Shown here one piece after another: positions 8,909 to 17,050 of a stretch of DNA of 33,805 nt. Both the position numbers and the translations under genes were made by a program. The notes beneath the pieces are model-generated. The model had not been told where the DNA came from, did no database searches, and saw only the letters and a list, made by a program, of their open reading frames with translations. The stretch's first letter is position 1; each line of letters starts with the position of its first letter. The stretch covers positions 1 through 33,805 of the forward strand of contig SHAT01000021.1 in NCBI GenBank assembly GCA_004213175.1, read 5' to 3'. The DNA comes from Pseudomonadota bacterium. GTDB taxonomy: Bacteria > SAR324 > NAC60-12.

Positions 8909-10237
8909 ATGACATTCTTGAAAACACAATTATTCATCGGGGGATCCTTCTTTGTATTTGTGGTTTTTTTTGCTTCTGTTTCATCAACATTTGCGCAAGC
9001 ATCAGAGGAAGCCATCTCCACTGTTGTTATTGATAGTGCTCCAAAAAAACTTTATTCTGAACTTTATGCGGACGAAACAGGTAATCAGTTCATGGTTGAG
9101 ATCTATGAAGAACCTCAGGAAGGCGAAAATTTAATTCATTTTCGATCTTTTAAAAACGGACAAATAATTGGTAGGAAATCTCAAGCATTAGCAGATTCGC
9201 ACAATTTTTCATTTTTTATCGACGAAACAGAGCAGCGTGTTATGAGCCAAGACACAGAACAGATGCTCTATAACGTAATAAAGAAATTGATGGAAGAATC
9301 TGACCAGAAATTAAAGTCTAACCTGGAAGACATGTTTGACCAGGAAAAAATGGCAAAGAGCCTATCTGAAAAGATCAAGACACCAGACGATCAACTTTCA
9401 AGTATGGCAGACCAAATCTCGAAGAAAATAACATTTGACGGAGGAACTGTAAAAAACATGGCTAAACGTATTTCAGAGCAAATAAAGACTCCTGACGAAC
9501 AGATTGCTGAAATGGCGACAAGAATATCAAAAGAAATAGAAACTCCAGATGAAAAAATTTCAGACATGGCTAGCAGAATTTCCAAGAAAATAACTTTTGA
9601 TGGTGGAACTGTAAAAAATATGGCGGAACGTATCTCTGAACAAATAAAAACACCCGACGAGCAGATTGCTGAAATGGCGACAAGAATTTCAAAAGAGATA
9701 CAAACTCCTGATGAACAAATTTCAGACATGGCTAACCGAATTTCCAAGAAAATTACTTTTGATGGAGGGACTGTAAAAAACATGGCGGAACGTATTTCAG
9801 AACAAATAAAAACTCCTGATGACCAGATTACTACTATGGCTTCACAAATCTCGAAGCAAATAAAAACACCTGAGGCTAGAGTTAATGAGGAGTCATTAGC
9901 TTTAACACTTGCTATCAAATTAACGCAGAAAGAAAATCTCGTTGCAGCAAAAATTCCGCCTTATGAAGAATTATTGAGTCAAGTTTCAGATAGTAACCAA
10001 CAGCAGGACTACGAAAGAACTGTGGAAATTCTTGATGAGGATATCGCAAACAGAACTCCGGATGAGCAACGAAAGGCACTAAAAATATCCGGTCTCATGT
10101 CTGTACTAATTGCTTCTAAGAAGCTAAAACGTGCCATCTCAACAATTGATGATTACGATCTACCAGATGATCCATCTCTGAGAGAAATTGAAGCCGCTTT
10201 GTCTGAATGGGTTAGCAAAAATTTAGTTTTGAAATAG
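8909..10237 (+). CDS. exported protein with ten 18-residue helical repeats, function unknown
   Basis: This 442-aa protein begins with a signal peptide (hydrophobic 8-26, likely cleavage after STFAQA). Residues 33-150 form an alpha/beta-looking region I do not recognise. Residues 152-322 hold ten consecutive 18-aa units beginning at 152, 170, 188 and so on to 314. Most follow ISxxIxTPDEQIxxMAxR; every third unit is the variant ISKKITFDGGTVKNMAxR. The residues repeat hydrophobic I..I......I..M, which suggests amphipathic helices, each interrupted at TPD. The C-terminal 110 residues look all-helical and TPR-like (DYERTVEILDEDIANRTPDEQ). A periplasmic scaffold or spacer is plausible. It appears monocistronic, with gaps of over 200 nt on each side. 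Confidence 0.8.
   Translation: MTFLKTQLFIGGSFFVFVVFFASVSSTFAQASEEAISTVVIDSAPKKLYSELYADETGNQFMVEIYEEPQEGENLIHFRSFKNGQIIGRKSQALADSHNFSFFIDETEQRVMSQDTEQMLYNVIKKLMEESDQKLKSNLEDMFDQEKMAKSLSEKIKTPDDQLSSMADQISKKITFDGGTVKNMAKRISEQIKTPDEQIAEMATRISKEIETPDEKISDMASRISKKITFDGGTVKNMAERISEQIKTPDEQIAEMATRISKEIQTPDEQISDMANRISKKITFDGGTVKNMAERISEQIKTPDDQITTMASQISKQIKTPEARVNEESLALTLAIKLTQKENLVAAKIPPYEELLSQVSDSNQQQDYERTVEILDEDIANRTPDEQRKALKISGLMSVLIASKKLKRAISTIDDYDLPDDPSLREIEAALSEWVSKNLVLK
9362..9874 (+). repeat. ten 54-nt coding repeats with a 162-nt higher-order period
   Basis: The 18-aa units are encoded by 54-nt repeats in perfect register. The distinctive block acatttgacggaggaactgt (9431) recurs in near-identical form at 9593 and 9755, exactly 162 nt apart. 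So three 54-nt units form a super-unit that has itself been duplicated. Third-position differences between copies show the array is not brand new. Confidence 0.92.
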
Positions 10238-10470
10238 AATTGTACTTTCAAGATGATTTAAGCATTTGATTAAGGTCTGCTTAGTTAGGTCTTTAAACTT
10301 ATTTTTTCAATATACTTCCTACCAAAACCACTCATTTCTGAAACATAAAAAAATACTACAGGCTGTTAAAGATCTAAAAAGCTTTTTTTTGTTAGTGTTA
10401 CTCAGTAGATTAGTTTGCTGAATACTGTTTTGCCTTGAGAATCTTATAAATTTAATAAAACCAAACGGGT

Positions 10471-12279
10471 ATGATACAAAAACTACGTACTTCAATGCTT
10501 GAACAAAAATTGGACATGCTGGTCGTTGTTTCAGCAGACGAACACCTTAATGAATATCTTCCCGTTCAGAATTGCCGGCTAAGGGCTTCAACATCTTACA
10601 GAAGTTCTCAGGGTTTTCGCGGTTCTGCAGGAACAGCAGTATTTTGTGTTGAAGGGCGTCACCAGCTTTTTGTAGATTCGCGCTATCATATACAGGCCGA
10701 GCAGTCATGCGGAGAAAATTTTGAAATTCAGAAGTTGGGGAATGATGGTGTACTTGCCCCTCAAGAATGGATTGCCTCGCATTTAGGAAAAACTTTAATA
10801 GTTGGCGCAGATCCTTATGTGATGAGCCCGAATGAATGGCGACGTTATGAAAATAATGTTAAAAAGGCCGGTCACATTTTGAAACCAACAACTCCCAATT
10901 TGGTAGACACCGTTTGGGATGATCGGCCAAATTCTCTCAAAAATAACATCTATCCGCTTGATATAAAATACACAGGGAAGTCAAGTTCCAGCAAGTTAGA
11001 AGATGTTCGAAAGGAAATAAATGAATCCGGAATGGGGAAACACAGTAAAGCGGATGTTTTGCTGTTAACCATGCTTGACGAAATTGCCTGGTTAACTAAT
11101 TTACGGGGCAGTGATATTGAGCATACTCCAGTTTTTGAGGCTTATGCCGCAATTTTTCAGGAAAGAGCATTGTGTTTTTGTCATCATCCTGATGCTGAAT
11201 TAAGCAAATTCTGTCCTGATTGGGAGTTCCGACCATATGATGAATATAAGGAGTTTGTTGAAAGACTTTCAAAAGATGAAAATGTAAAAATACTGATTGA
11301 TCCTTCAAAAATTACTATGGGTACATATATGGCTTTTTCAAAAGAACAAATTATAGAACAGAAAAGTCCTATCCTTTTAGCAAAAGCACTTAAAAACCCA
11401 GCGGAAATTAACTCCACAAAAAATGCTCATAAGCAGGCTGGAGTCGGAGTTGTAAAAAGTTTTAGACGTTTACAAAAAGCAATTGATTCTGGACAGCCTG
11501 TAACGGAAAAACAATACTCGGACTGGCTTTATGAAGCATATGCGCAAGCCGAGGGTTTTTCTGAGCTTAGTTTCAAAACAATCTCCGGTTCAGGCGCTAA
11601 CGGAGCAATCGTTCATTATGGGACTCCAGACGATTCAAATCCTATGAAGAAAGGAGATCTGTTGCTTGTTGATTCAGGTATCCAATGTGCGGGTGGAACC
11701 ACAGATGCAACCCGCACAGTTATACTAGGAAACCCGAGTGAGAAGCAAAAACGGATTTTCACTTTGGTTTTACAAGCACATATTCGTTTGGCTAGACAGA
11801 TTTTTCCTGAAGGAACTAAGGGATCCTCTCTGGATTCCATTACTCGTTCCGGACTCTGGAATGAAGGTTTGAATTATGGTCACGGAACTGGACATGGTGT
11901 GGGTTCTTTTCTGAATGTACATGAAGGTCCTCAGCGAATCTCCCCTTTTGCATACGATGTTGGCCTGCAGGAAGGGATGGTTCTTTCAAACGAACCCGGA
12001 TATTATGAACACAACTGGGGTGGAATTCGACTTGAGAATCTTTATGTGATCAAAAAATCCAAAGTATTTCCAAAACATTCAGACGGAAAAGGATGGCTTG
12101 CTTTTGAAACTCTAACACTTATTCCATTTGAACGAAGATTAATTGACAGAGATATACTTTCAGTTGATGAACTAAAATGGCTGGATGAATATCACCAACT
12201 TGTTTTTAATGAAATTTCTCCTATGCTGACTAATTCTGAGGATTTAAAGTGGTTAATCTGGGCATGTGGTCTTGTATAG
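10471..12279 (+). CDS. pepP: Xaa-Pro aminopeptidase, M24B family (three-domain form)
   Basis: This metallopeptidase removes an N-terminal residue preceding proline. The length of 602 aa matches the long, three-domain aminopeptidase P found in eukaryotes and many bacteria: two creatinase-N-like domains (about 1-300) before the M24 pita-bread domain. Dinuclear metal ligands are visible: LLVDSGIQCAGGTTDATRTV (two Asp, near 395-406), HGTGHGVG (His, near 470), SNEPGYY (Glu, near 507) and GIRLENL (Glu, near 521). The ispE ATG follows the stop codon with no gap, so the two are coupled. No strong Shine-Dalgarno precedes the ATG. Confidence 0.93.
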   Translation: MIQKLRTSMLEQKLDMLVVVSADEHLNEYLPVQNCRLRASTSYRSSQGFRGSAGTAVFCVEGRHQLFVDSRYHIQAEQSCGENFEIQKLGNDGVLAPQEWIASHLGKTLIVGADPYVMSPNEWRRYENNVKKAGHILKPTTPNLVDTVWDDRPNSLKNNIYPLDIKYTGKSSSSKLEDVRKEINESGMGKHSKADVLLLTMLDEIAWLTNLRGSDIEHTPVFEAYAAIFQERALCFCHHPDAELSKFCPDWEFRPYDEYKEFVERLSKDENVKILIDPSKITMGTYMAFSKEQIIEQKSPILLAKALKNPAEINSTKNAHKQAGVGVVKSFRRLQKAIDSGQPVTEKQYSDWLYEAYAQAEGFSELSFKTISGSGANGAIVHYGTPDDSNPMKKGDLLLVDSGIQCAGGTTDATRTVILGNPSEKQKRIFTLVLQAHIRLARQIFPEGTKGSSLDSITRSGLWNEGLNYGHGTGHGVGSFLNVHEGPQRISPFAYDVGLQEGMVLSNEPGYYEHNWGGIRLENLYVIKKSKVFPKHSDGKGWLAFETLTLIPFERRLIDRDILSVDELKWLDEYHQLVFNEISPMLTNSEDLKWLIWACGLV

Positions 12280-13140
12280 ATGAAAATCCTGACACCCGCA
12301 AAAATTAATCCACTGCTTTATATTTTGGGTAAACGCGAAGACGGCTTCCATGAGCTATACATGCATATGGTGCCTGTCAATTTATTTGACACATTAAGCT
12401 TCTGCGAAAATAAGAAAAAAGGATTGAATTTCAAAATGAAAGGCGCAAATTTTTCTGTACCTCTCGAAGAAAATATGGTGGTCCGAGCAGTAAGATTATT
12501 CGAAAAGACTGCTGGCGTGACCGTGGATATTGAAATTATCCTGGAAAAAAATATCCCTTCCGGCGCAGGACTTGGAGGGGGCAGTGGAAACGCTGCAGGT
12601 GTTCTTCAGGTATTAAACCATATATTTCGTCCATCTTCCACTCAAATAGGTCTTTTGCCTTCAGAGAAACTTTTTGAACTTGCTCTGGAACTTGGTTCAG
12701 ATGTTCCATTTTTTCTAGCCCCTTCTCCTTGTGAAATCCGTGGACGCGGTGAAGAGATAAATCCTTTGAAGAAATATCCTGAATTAATGCTGGTTATTAT
12801 GAAACCCCATCTTTCAATTTCTACACCTACAGCATACCAAAATTGTCTCGCAGAAAAATGTACCAGCTTTCCGGAAGTTAAAACTTTAGTTGATTTACAA
12901 AATCATTTGAACAATCAGTTTGAAACTTCATTGCTTCCTCAATATCCGGTCTTGTCTGAATTGAAATGTTTACTACTCCAAAATGGTGCATTTGGTGCAT
13001 TAGTCTCAGGTAGCGGCTCAGCCGTATTTGGGATATTTTATAAAAAAAAACTGCAAAAACACGCGTTTAAAAAATTATCATGTCTTCATACGGGAGAAAT
13101 ATATTCTTGCGAAACTTTGACTACACATCGTTATTTTTGA
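12280..13140 (+). CDS. ispE: 4-diphosphocytidyl-2-C-methyl-D-erythritol kinase
   Basis: This GHMP-family kinase phosphorylates CDP-methylerythritol in the MEP pathway for isoprenoid precursors. It has 286 aa, as expected. The start AKINPLLYILGKREDGFHEL is the family signature. IPSGAGLGGGSGNAAGVL (near residue 90) is the ATP-binding loop and the C-terminal LVSGSGSAVFGIF is also conserved. It begins directly after the pepP stop codon and its last 61 nt overlap the next gene in another frame. The pairing with a peptidase is not functional in any obvious way. Confidence 0.94.
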   Translation: MKILTPAKINPLLYILGKREDGFHELYMHMVPVNLFDTLSFCENKKKGLNFKMKGANFSVPLEENMVVRAVRLFEKTAGVTVDIEIILEKNIPSGAGLGGGSGNAAGVLQVLNHIFRPSSTQIGLLPSEKLFELALELGSDVPFFLAPSPCEIRGRGEEINPLKKYPELMLVIMKPHLSISTPTAYQNCLAEKCTSFPEVKTLVDLQNHLNNQFETSLLPQYPVLSELKCLLLQNGAFGALVSGSGSAVFGIFYKKKLQKHAFKKLSCLHTGEIYSCETLTTHRYF

Positions 13141-13838
13141 TTCAGCAATGTATAAAATCAACAAATATTTGGTGTCGCTGGTTACTTTTGGTTTCAGCAC
13201 TATTTTTTGTAGGTTGCAGTGCCAAAACACCTGTGTTAAGAGACGGGAGAGAGTACAACAAAAACGGGGTTTGGAAACAGTCCAATTCACGTATAAGTAA
13301 ATACGTTAATGTTTACACTAAAAACAAACATGTTAAAATCTGCTTGGACCGTGCAACTTCAAGAAAATATCTTCATTATATACATCGGGTTTTTTATAAG
13401 TACAAACTGCCCCCTGAGCTTGCACATTTACCAATTCTTGAGTCTTGTTTTGACAGTAAAGCAGACTCAGGACATGCAAGGGGTATGTGGCAGTTCACCA
13501 AATCAACCGCCAAAGATTATGGATTAGAAGTAGATTGGTTATCAGATGATCGGTTGAACTGGCGTAAATCAACCCACTCAGCAGCACGTTACCTTAGAAT
13601 TCTTGGTAAGAAATTTGATAACAACTGGGAATTAGCACTGGCTGGGTATAACGGTGGTCCGAATTATATGGCCCGTCAAATAAAATCTCAAGGCACTCGA
13701 AATTTTTGGAAATTAAAACTGCGGAAAGAAACGCACGAATACGTACCAAAATTTTTGGCAATGATCAAAGTAGCCCGAAGTAGATACCCTGACCTTTTTT
13801 TTCAAGGGTCACCACGAGCATGGGCCAGATCAGGATAA
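13080..13838 (+). CDS. lytic transglycosylase, SLT domain, probable lipoprotein
   Basis: This protein probably cleaves peptidoglycan glycan strands with formation of 1,6-anhydro ends, from the periplasm. The SLT domain is clear: LPILESCFDSKADSGHARGM with the catalytic Glu at residue 121, then MWQFTKSTAKDYGL and LALAGYNGGPNYM. The layout resembles the MltD-type catalytic domain without LysM repeats. A lipobox-like FFVGC (Cys46) follows a hydrophobic stretch (34-45), so outer-membrane anchoring is likely. The ATG at 13080 lies inside ispE and gives a long n-region; a TTG at 13137 overlapping the ispE stop is an alternative that gives a more normal signal peptide. Confidence 0.88.
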   Translation: MSSYGRNIFLRNFDYTSLFLIQQCIKSTNIWCRWLLLVSALFFVGCSAKTPVLRDGREYNKNGVWKQSNSRISKYVNVYTKNKHVKICLDRATSRKYLHYIHRVFYKYKLPPELAHLPILESCFDSKADSGHARGMWQFTKSTAKDYGLEVDWLSDDRLNWRKSTHSAARYLRILGKKFDNNWELALAGYNGGPNYMARQIKSQGTRNFWKLKLRKETHEYVPKFLAMIKVARSRYPDLFFQGSPRAWARSG

Positions 13839-13911
13839 AATATAAAACTATGAAAAAAGAAGGTTTGATGATGAATCATAGCAATTATTACATAACAAGT
13901 TTTTTTAAATG

Positions 13912-13942
13912 AAAAAATCAAATCAAATGTCTATGATTTTTT
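13912..13942 (+). terminator. possible terminator after the pepP-ispE-SLT operon
   Basis: AAAAAATCA (13912-13920) pairs with TGATTTTTT (13934-13942) across a 13-nt loop, ending in a run of T. It lies about 75 nt after the transglycosylase stop. The stem is nearly all A-T, so it is weak. Confidence 0.35.
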
Positions 13943-14100
13943 GTAAAAGGTTTGAACCAAAAAATCTGTCATTTCGATGATATAAAGATTTTTTAAAATA
14001 TTAGCAATCAATACAAATAAAGATATTGTTAACAATTGTTTGAATATATAAGATTAGGCAAAAATATTATAAATAATCACAATTTATAAAAGGAGATGCT

Positions 14101-14598
14101 ATGGCAGAAGAAGATGGTGAAGGAGGAGGAGGAGGAGGTAAAAAGAAGATGATCATAATCATCTTGGCGGTTGTGTTGTTGCTAGTTATTGGTGTAGTCC
14201 TTTTTTTACTTATGTCGGGAGAAGAAGAAGAATTGCCAGAAAAAGAGCAACAGGTAACGAACGTAGCGGAACCGCTGGCAGTGCCAATTTTTCTCCCGCT
14301 TGAAAGCTTTGTGGTAAACCTCAAAGACGGACGTCGTTTTTTAAAAACAAGCATTCAACTGATGCTTAGCGAACCCGGAGCTTCTGCGTATTTAACAGTC
14401 CGGTTGGTAGAAGTTAAAGACCTTGTGTTGGCAGAGTTGCAGGAATTATCGGTAGAAGATGTCAAAAAATCTGATGCTAGAGAGGCTCTTAAACAAAGGC
14501 TTATCAGTTCTATCAGTCAGGTTTTTCCCAGCAAACCTGAATGGGAAGATCCTGAACCGATTAAAAAAGTGTTGTTTGAAGAGTTCGTAATACAGTGA
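14101..14598 (+). CDS. fliL: flagellar basal body-associated protein FliL (copy 1)
   Basis: FliL is a single-pass inner-membrane protein that surrounds the flagellar stator and affects torque. This copy has 165 aa: a short cytoplasmic head with a run of six Gly, a Lys-rich stop, one TM helix (about 17-38, MIIIILAVVLLLVIGVVLFLL) and a periplasmic FliL domain (PLESFVVNLKDGRRFLKTSI). It ends KKVLFEEFVIQ, the usual C-terminus. It has the best Shine-Dalgarno of the flagellar block (AAAGGAG, six nt before ATG), as expected for the first gene of an operon. Overlapping palindromes (TTGTTAACAA, AACAATTGTT) at 14026-14040 may belong to its promoter region. Confidence 0.93.
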   Translation: MAEEDGEGGGGGGKKKMIIIILAVVLLLVIGVVLFLLMSGEEEELPEKEQQVTNVAEPLAVPIFLPLESFVVNLKDGRRFLKTSIQLMLSEPGASAYLTVRLVEVKDLVLAELQELSVEDVKKSDAREALKQRLISSISQVFPSKPEWEDPEPIKKVLFEEFVIQ

Positions 14599-14706
14599 AC
14601 TCAGTTATTCGTATGCTGAATCAACAATTTGGATTGTAAAACTCCACTTGTAATTTAAAACATATTTGTCTGCATAAATTTATTGTTTAACAGACGATGG
14701 ACAAAA

Positions 14707-15213
14707 ATGGAAGTAGATCTTCAGGACAATTTCAGTAAGCGAAGCAGTTACAATCCGTTCTACATTTTTGTAAAAAATTTAGGCGCTTTTTTTTTAATGC
14801 TATCAGTTTTATTTTTCTTCAATTCTGTAATGAGAGCGGAAGAAAAACAAATTGGTGAAATCAAAGTCATCCGAGAGGGGCCACCTCCGCTTGAAGAACC
14901 GCAATATTTAGATCTTGGTACTTTTGTTGTAAATATGCCAGGAGATAAATATTTTCTTAAAAGCAGTATCCAATTGGCTTTTGAAAATGGAGCGGCAAAA
15001 GAATGGATGCTTGCAAGAATGCCATTAGTTAGAGATCTTGTGATCACTCACCTCAATTCGATTACTGTTGAGCAATTTGATGATACAAGAAATCGAGCGG
15101 TTATCAAAATTGATTTGCAAAACCGTCTAAACTCACTTTTTCCTAATAAAACAATCTGGGAAGATTCGCTGCCTGTAAGGAGAATACTTTTTCTGGAATT
15201 TTACAGACAGTAA
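14707..15213 (+). CDS. FliL-like protein (copy 2)
   Basis: This is a second FliL-family protein, 168 aa from the ATG at 14707. The ORF track starts at TTG 14683, which I consider less likely; no clear Shine-Dalgarno supports either. It has a TM or uncleaved signal segment (AFFLMLSVLFFFNSVM) and the FliL domain core LDLGTFVVNMPGDKYFLKSSI, matching copy 1 (FVVNLKDGRRFLKTSI), and ends RRILFLEFYRQ. It lies 108 nt after copy 1 at the place where fliM often sits. It may form mixed rings with FliL or serve another stator. The paralogy is seen directly; its role is inferred. Confidence 0.85.
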   Translation: MEVDLQDNFSKRSSYNPFYIFVKNLGAFFLMLSVLFFFNSVMRAEEKQIGEIKVIREGPPPLEEPQYLDLGTFVVNMPGDKYFLKSSIQLAFENGAAKEWMLARMPLVRDLVITHLNSITVEQFDDTRNRAVIKIDLQNRLNSLFPNKTIWEDSLPVRRILFLEFYRQ

Positions 15214-15353
15214 AGTAAAACAGGTCTGCAGACAAGTGATAAGAACTTTTAGCTAATTATGTAATGATATACAGTGATTTTGGTTGTAGAGTTGTTTTTA
15301 AACTTGTAACCTAGAAGATCAAATTTTAACCATTGAGCTTAAAACATTGACTA

Positions 15354-15815
15354 ATGGCAGAAGAAGAAGAATCTTTCGAAAATTTGGATGACCTGGATTG
15401 GTCAGACGTTGAAAGTGAACTTAAGGCAAACAGAGATCAGATTCTCTCTGAAGTTAAGAGTGACGGAGAATTAGAGAAACAGGAAGCAAAAGAGGGAGAC
15501 AGTTCAAAGGACGCTGGGGATGAAACCGCATCATCTAATTCCCCTGCTGTTTCCGGAGATATGGATATCAATTTCTTGTTTGATGTAAAGCTTTCAATTG
15601 TAGTGGAGGTAGGGCGTGTGGAGATGTTAATCAGTGACCTGTTAGAGTTGGAAGAGGAATCAATTATAGAACTTGACAGCATGGTAGGCCAGCCTCTAGA
15701 CATACGGGCTAATGATTTACTTGTTGCACGGGGAGAAGTAATTGTAGTCAATGAAAAATTTGCGGTACGCTTAACGGATATCATAAGTCCGGATAATCGA
15801 TTTGCAGCACTCTGA
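15354..15815 (+). CDS. fliN: flagellar motor switch protein FliN
   Basis: FliN forms the lower part of the cytoplasmic C-ring and helps receive export substrates. The protein has 153 aa: a long acidic N-terminal tail (about 1-75, rich in Glu, Asp and Ser) and a C-terminal SpoA/FliN domain (FLFDVKLSIVVEVGRVEM, then GQPLDIRANDLLVARGEV and VVNEKFAVRLTDI). The domain is complete. There is no fliM beside it, which is unusual. It is followed 9 nt later by fliO. No clear Shine-Dalgarno precedes the ATG. Confidence 0.94.
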   Translation: MAEEEESFENLDDLDWSDVESELKANRDQILSEVKSDGELEKQEAKEGDSSKDAGDETASSNSPAVSGDMDINFLFDVKLSIVVEVGRVEMLISDLLELEEESIIELDSMVGQPLDIRANDLLVARGEVIVVNEKFAVRLTDIISPDNRFAAL

Positions 15816-15824
15816 GAAAAAAAT

Positions 15825-17045
15825 ATGAGTATCGTGAAATCAGCCTGGCTAAAAGCAGGAATTTCGCTGGTATTATGGCCAGGCTTGATTTTATCTGTTG
15901 CCGCATCTGAAGTCCGTACGCTGAAATACATTGAGGTTACATCCCTTGAAAATATCTCGCAGCTTCGTTTAGAGTTTGATGAAGATTTATTAGGAGATCC
16001 GGTAATAAATTTCGAGTCTGGCTCACTGAGCTTGCTCTTTAACTCAGCGAAAATAGATCCTGCCTTACCTTTTCTGACAACTATAAAAAAAGATCCTTTT
16101 ATCAAAGCAATCCGCGCAGTTGAAGCCCCTGATTCTAATATTGTTCATTTAGATATTCTGCCAAATTCTGCTCGTGTGGATTTAGGTCATCCCGAAATAA
16201 ATCATGTCGGGAATAATTTAATGGTGGTAATTCCTGGTAAAATGTTAGCTAATCCAGCTCTTTCTAACACCACATTACTGACAAATGAAATTGGACAAAG
16301 AGTCAAATCAGATTCTTCTTTTCCTTCTACTTTTTCCAAAGGAGAATTAGAAGGGATTGTGTCTGACCAGCCAGGTTTTTCAGCAATACCTTCACAAGAC
16401 TGGGTTGAAACTATAGTATCACTGGTTCTTGCACTTTTTTTCGTTTTGATATTAATTTATTTAATAGCATATATTTATAACCGTTTTTTCAGCGGACGAT
16501 TTTCCTCAATGCAGGGAAAAATAAGTGTTCGTCAAGTTTCAAGCTATCATGTAGGTCCTAAGCAGAAAATAGTAGTATTTGAGATGAGCGGGAGGTTATT
16601 TGCGTGCGGTGTTACACCAACTTCCATTAACCTGATTGCTGAATTAAATGATGAAAAAGATCAGGAGTATTTGCATTCAGCTAAGACTGATGAGGAAACA
16701 AATGAAATAAACATGGATCATATGCAGGCTGATTATTTAAAAACACTGGCACAAAAAAATGGGGGGGGGGGATTTAAGGAAACTCTGAGTGAGACGATGG
16801 AAGCAGATTCCACTTCTATAGAATTAGAAGGCCATAACAATGGAGTGTTTCTAAAAGCAAATTCTATAGGAAATAGAAGTGTCTCAGAGAAAAATGATAA
16901 AAGTTACAGATCTTTGGTTCCCAGTAGATCACATACTTCAAAAACAGCTAATAAATCTGAAAAAATTTTATATGGTAATCAAATGATGCAGGATTTTTCT
17001 AAAAAGCTTTTAGATCGGTTAAAATTCTTAAAGCCCATCAAATAA
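15825..17045 (+). CDS. fliO: flagellar biosynthesis protein FliO, long form with periplasmic domain
   Basis: FliO assists assembly of the FliP/FliQ/FliR export gate. FliO is commonly 100-220 aa; this one has 406. An N-terminal signal (1-28) leads into a periplasmic beta-rich region (31-140, SQLRLEFDEDLLGDPVINF) that resembles an AMIN-type domain. A TM helix (194-218) and the FliO domain (ISVRQVSSYHVGPKQKIVVF, to about 275) follow, then a hydrophilic 130-residue tail. Extended FliO forms with an N-terminal AMIN-like domain exist in other bacteria. The tail contains Gly313-316 encoded by an 11-G run. Assignment rests on the domain plus position between fliN and fliP. Confidence 0.85.
   Translation: MSIVKSAWLKAGISLVLWPGLILSVAASEVRTLKYIEVTSLENISQLRLEFDEDLLGDPVINFESGSLSLLFNSAKIDPALPFLTTIKKDPFIKAIRAVEAPDSNIVHLDILPNSARVDLGHPEINHVGNNLMVVIPGKMLANPALSNTTLLTNEIGQRVKSDSSFPSTFSKGELEGIVSDQPGFSAIPSQDWVETIVSLVLALFFVLILIYLIAYIYNRFFSGRFSSMQGKISVRQVSSYHVGPKQKIVVFEMSGRLFACGVTPTSINLIAELNDEKDQEYLHSAKTDEETNEINMDHMQADYLKTLAQKNGGGGFKETLSETMEADSTSIELEGHNNGVFLKANSIGNRSVSEKNDKSYRSLVPSRSHTSKTANKSEKILYGNQMMQDFSKKLLDRLKFLKPIK
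16761..16771 (+). repeat. poly-G tract (11 G) inside fliO
   Basis: Eleven consecutive G residues stand out in otherwise AT-rich DNA. In the present frame they give Gly-Gly-Gly-Gly. One extra G gives GGG-ATT-TAA, a stop two codons on; one fewer gives GAT-TTA-AGG-AAA-CTC-TGA, a stop after five codons. Both shifts remove about the last 90 residues. Such tracts are typical slipped-strand sites. Confidence 0.95.
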
Positions 17046-17050
17046 GATAC

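Noticed and set aside
9362-9874. Regular repeats considered as a CRISPR array
   Set aside because: Repeats are contiguous, in frame and encode a regular protein pattern; there are no unique spacers of constant length.
9391-9918. 175-aa minus-strand ORF with repeated sequence
   Set aside because: It is the antisense shadow of the repeat array; the plus frame has a signal peptide and helical logic.
10376-10390. AAAAAGCTTTTTTTT considered as a terminator for the repeat-protein gene
   Set aside because: The palindrome has no loop and a stem of A-T pairs around GC, so it cannot form a stable hairpin.
13839-14100. Search for a sigma-54 (GG-N10-GC) or sigma-28 promoter before fliL
   Set aside because: No convincing match found; only AT-rich TATAAA-like boxes and overlapping short palindromes at 14026-14040.
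14119-14139. GGA trinucleotide run at the fliL start as a phase-variation tract
   Set aside because: Length changes by whole units keep the frame and would only change the Gly run; unlikely to switch expression.
15437-16105. 222-aa minus-strand ORF across fliN/fliO
   Set aside because: Antisense to two recognised flagellar genes; Ser-rich shadow composition and no motif.
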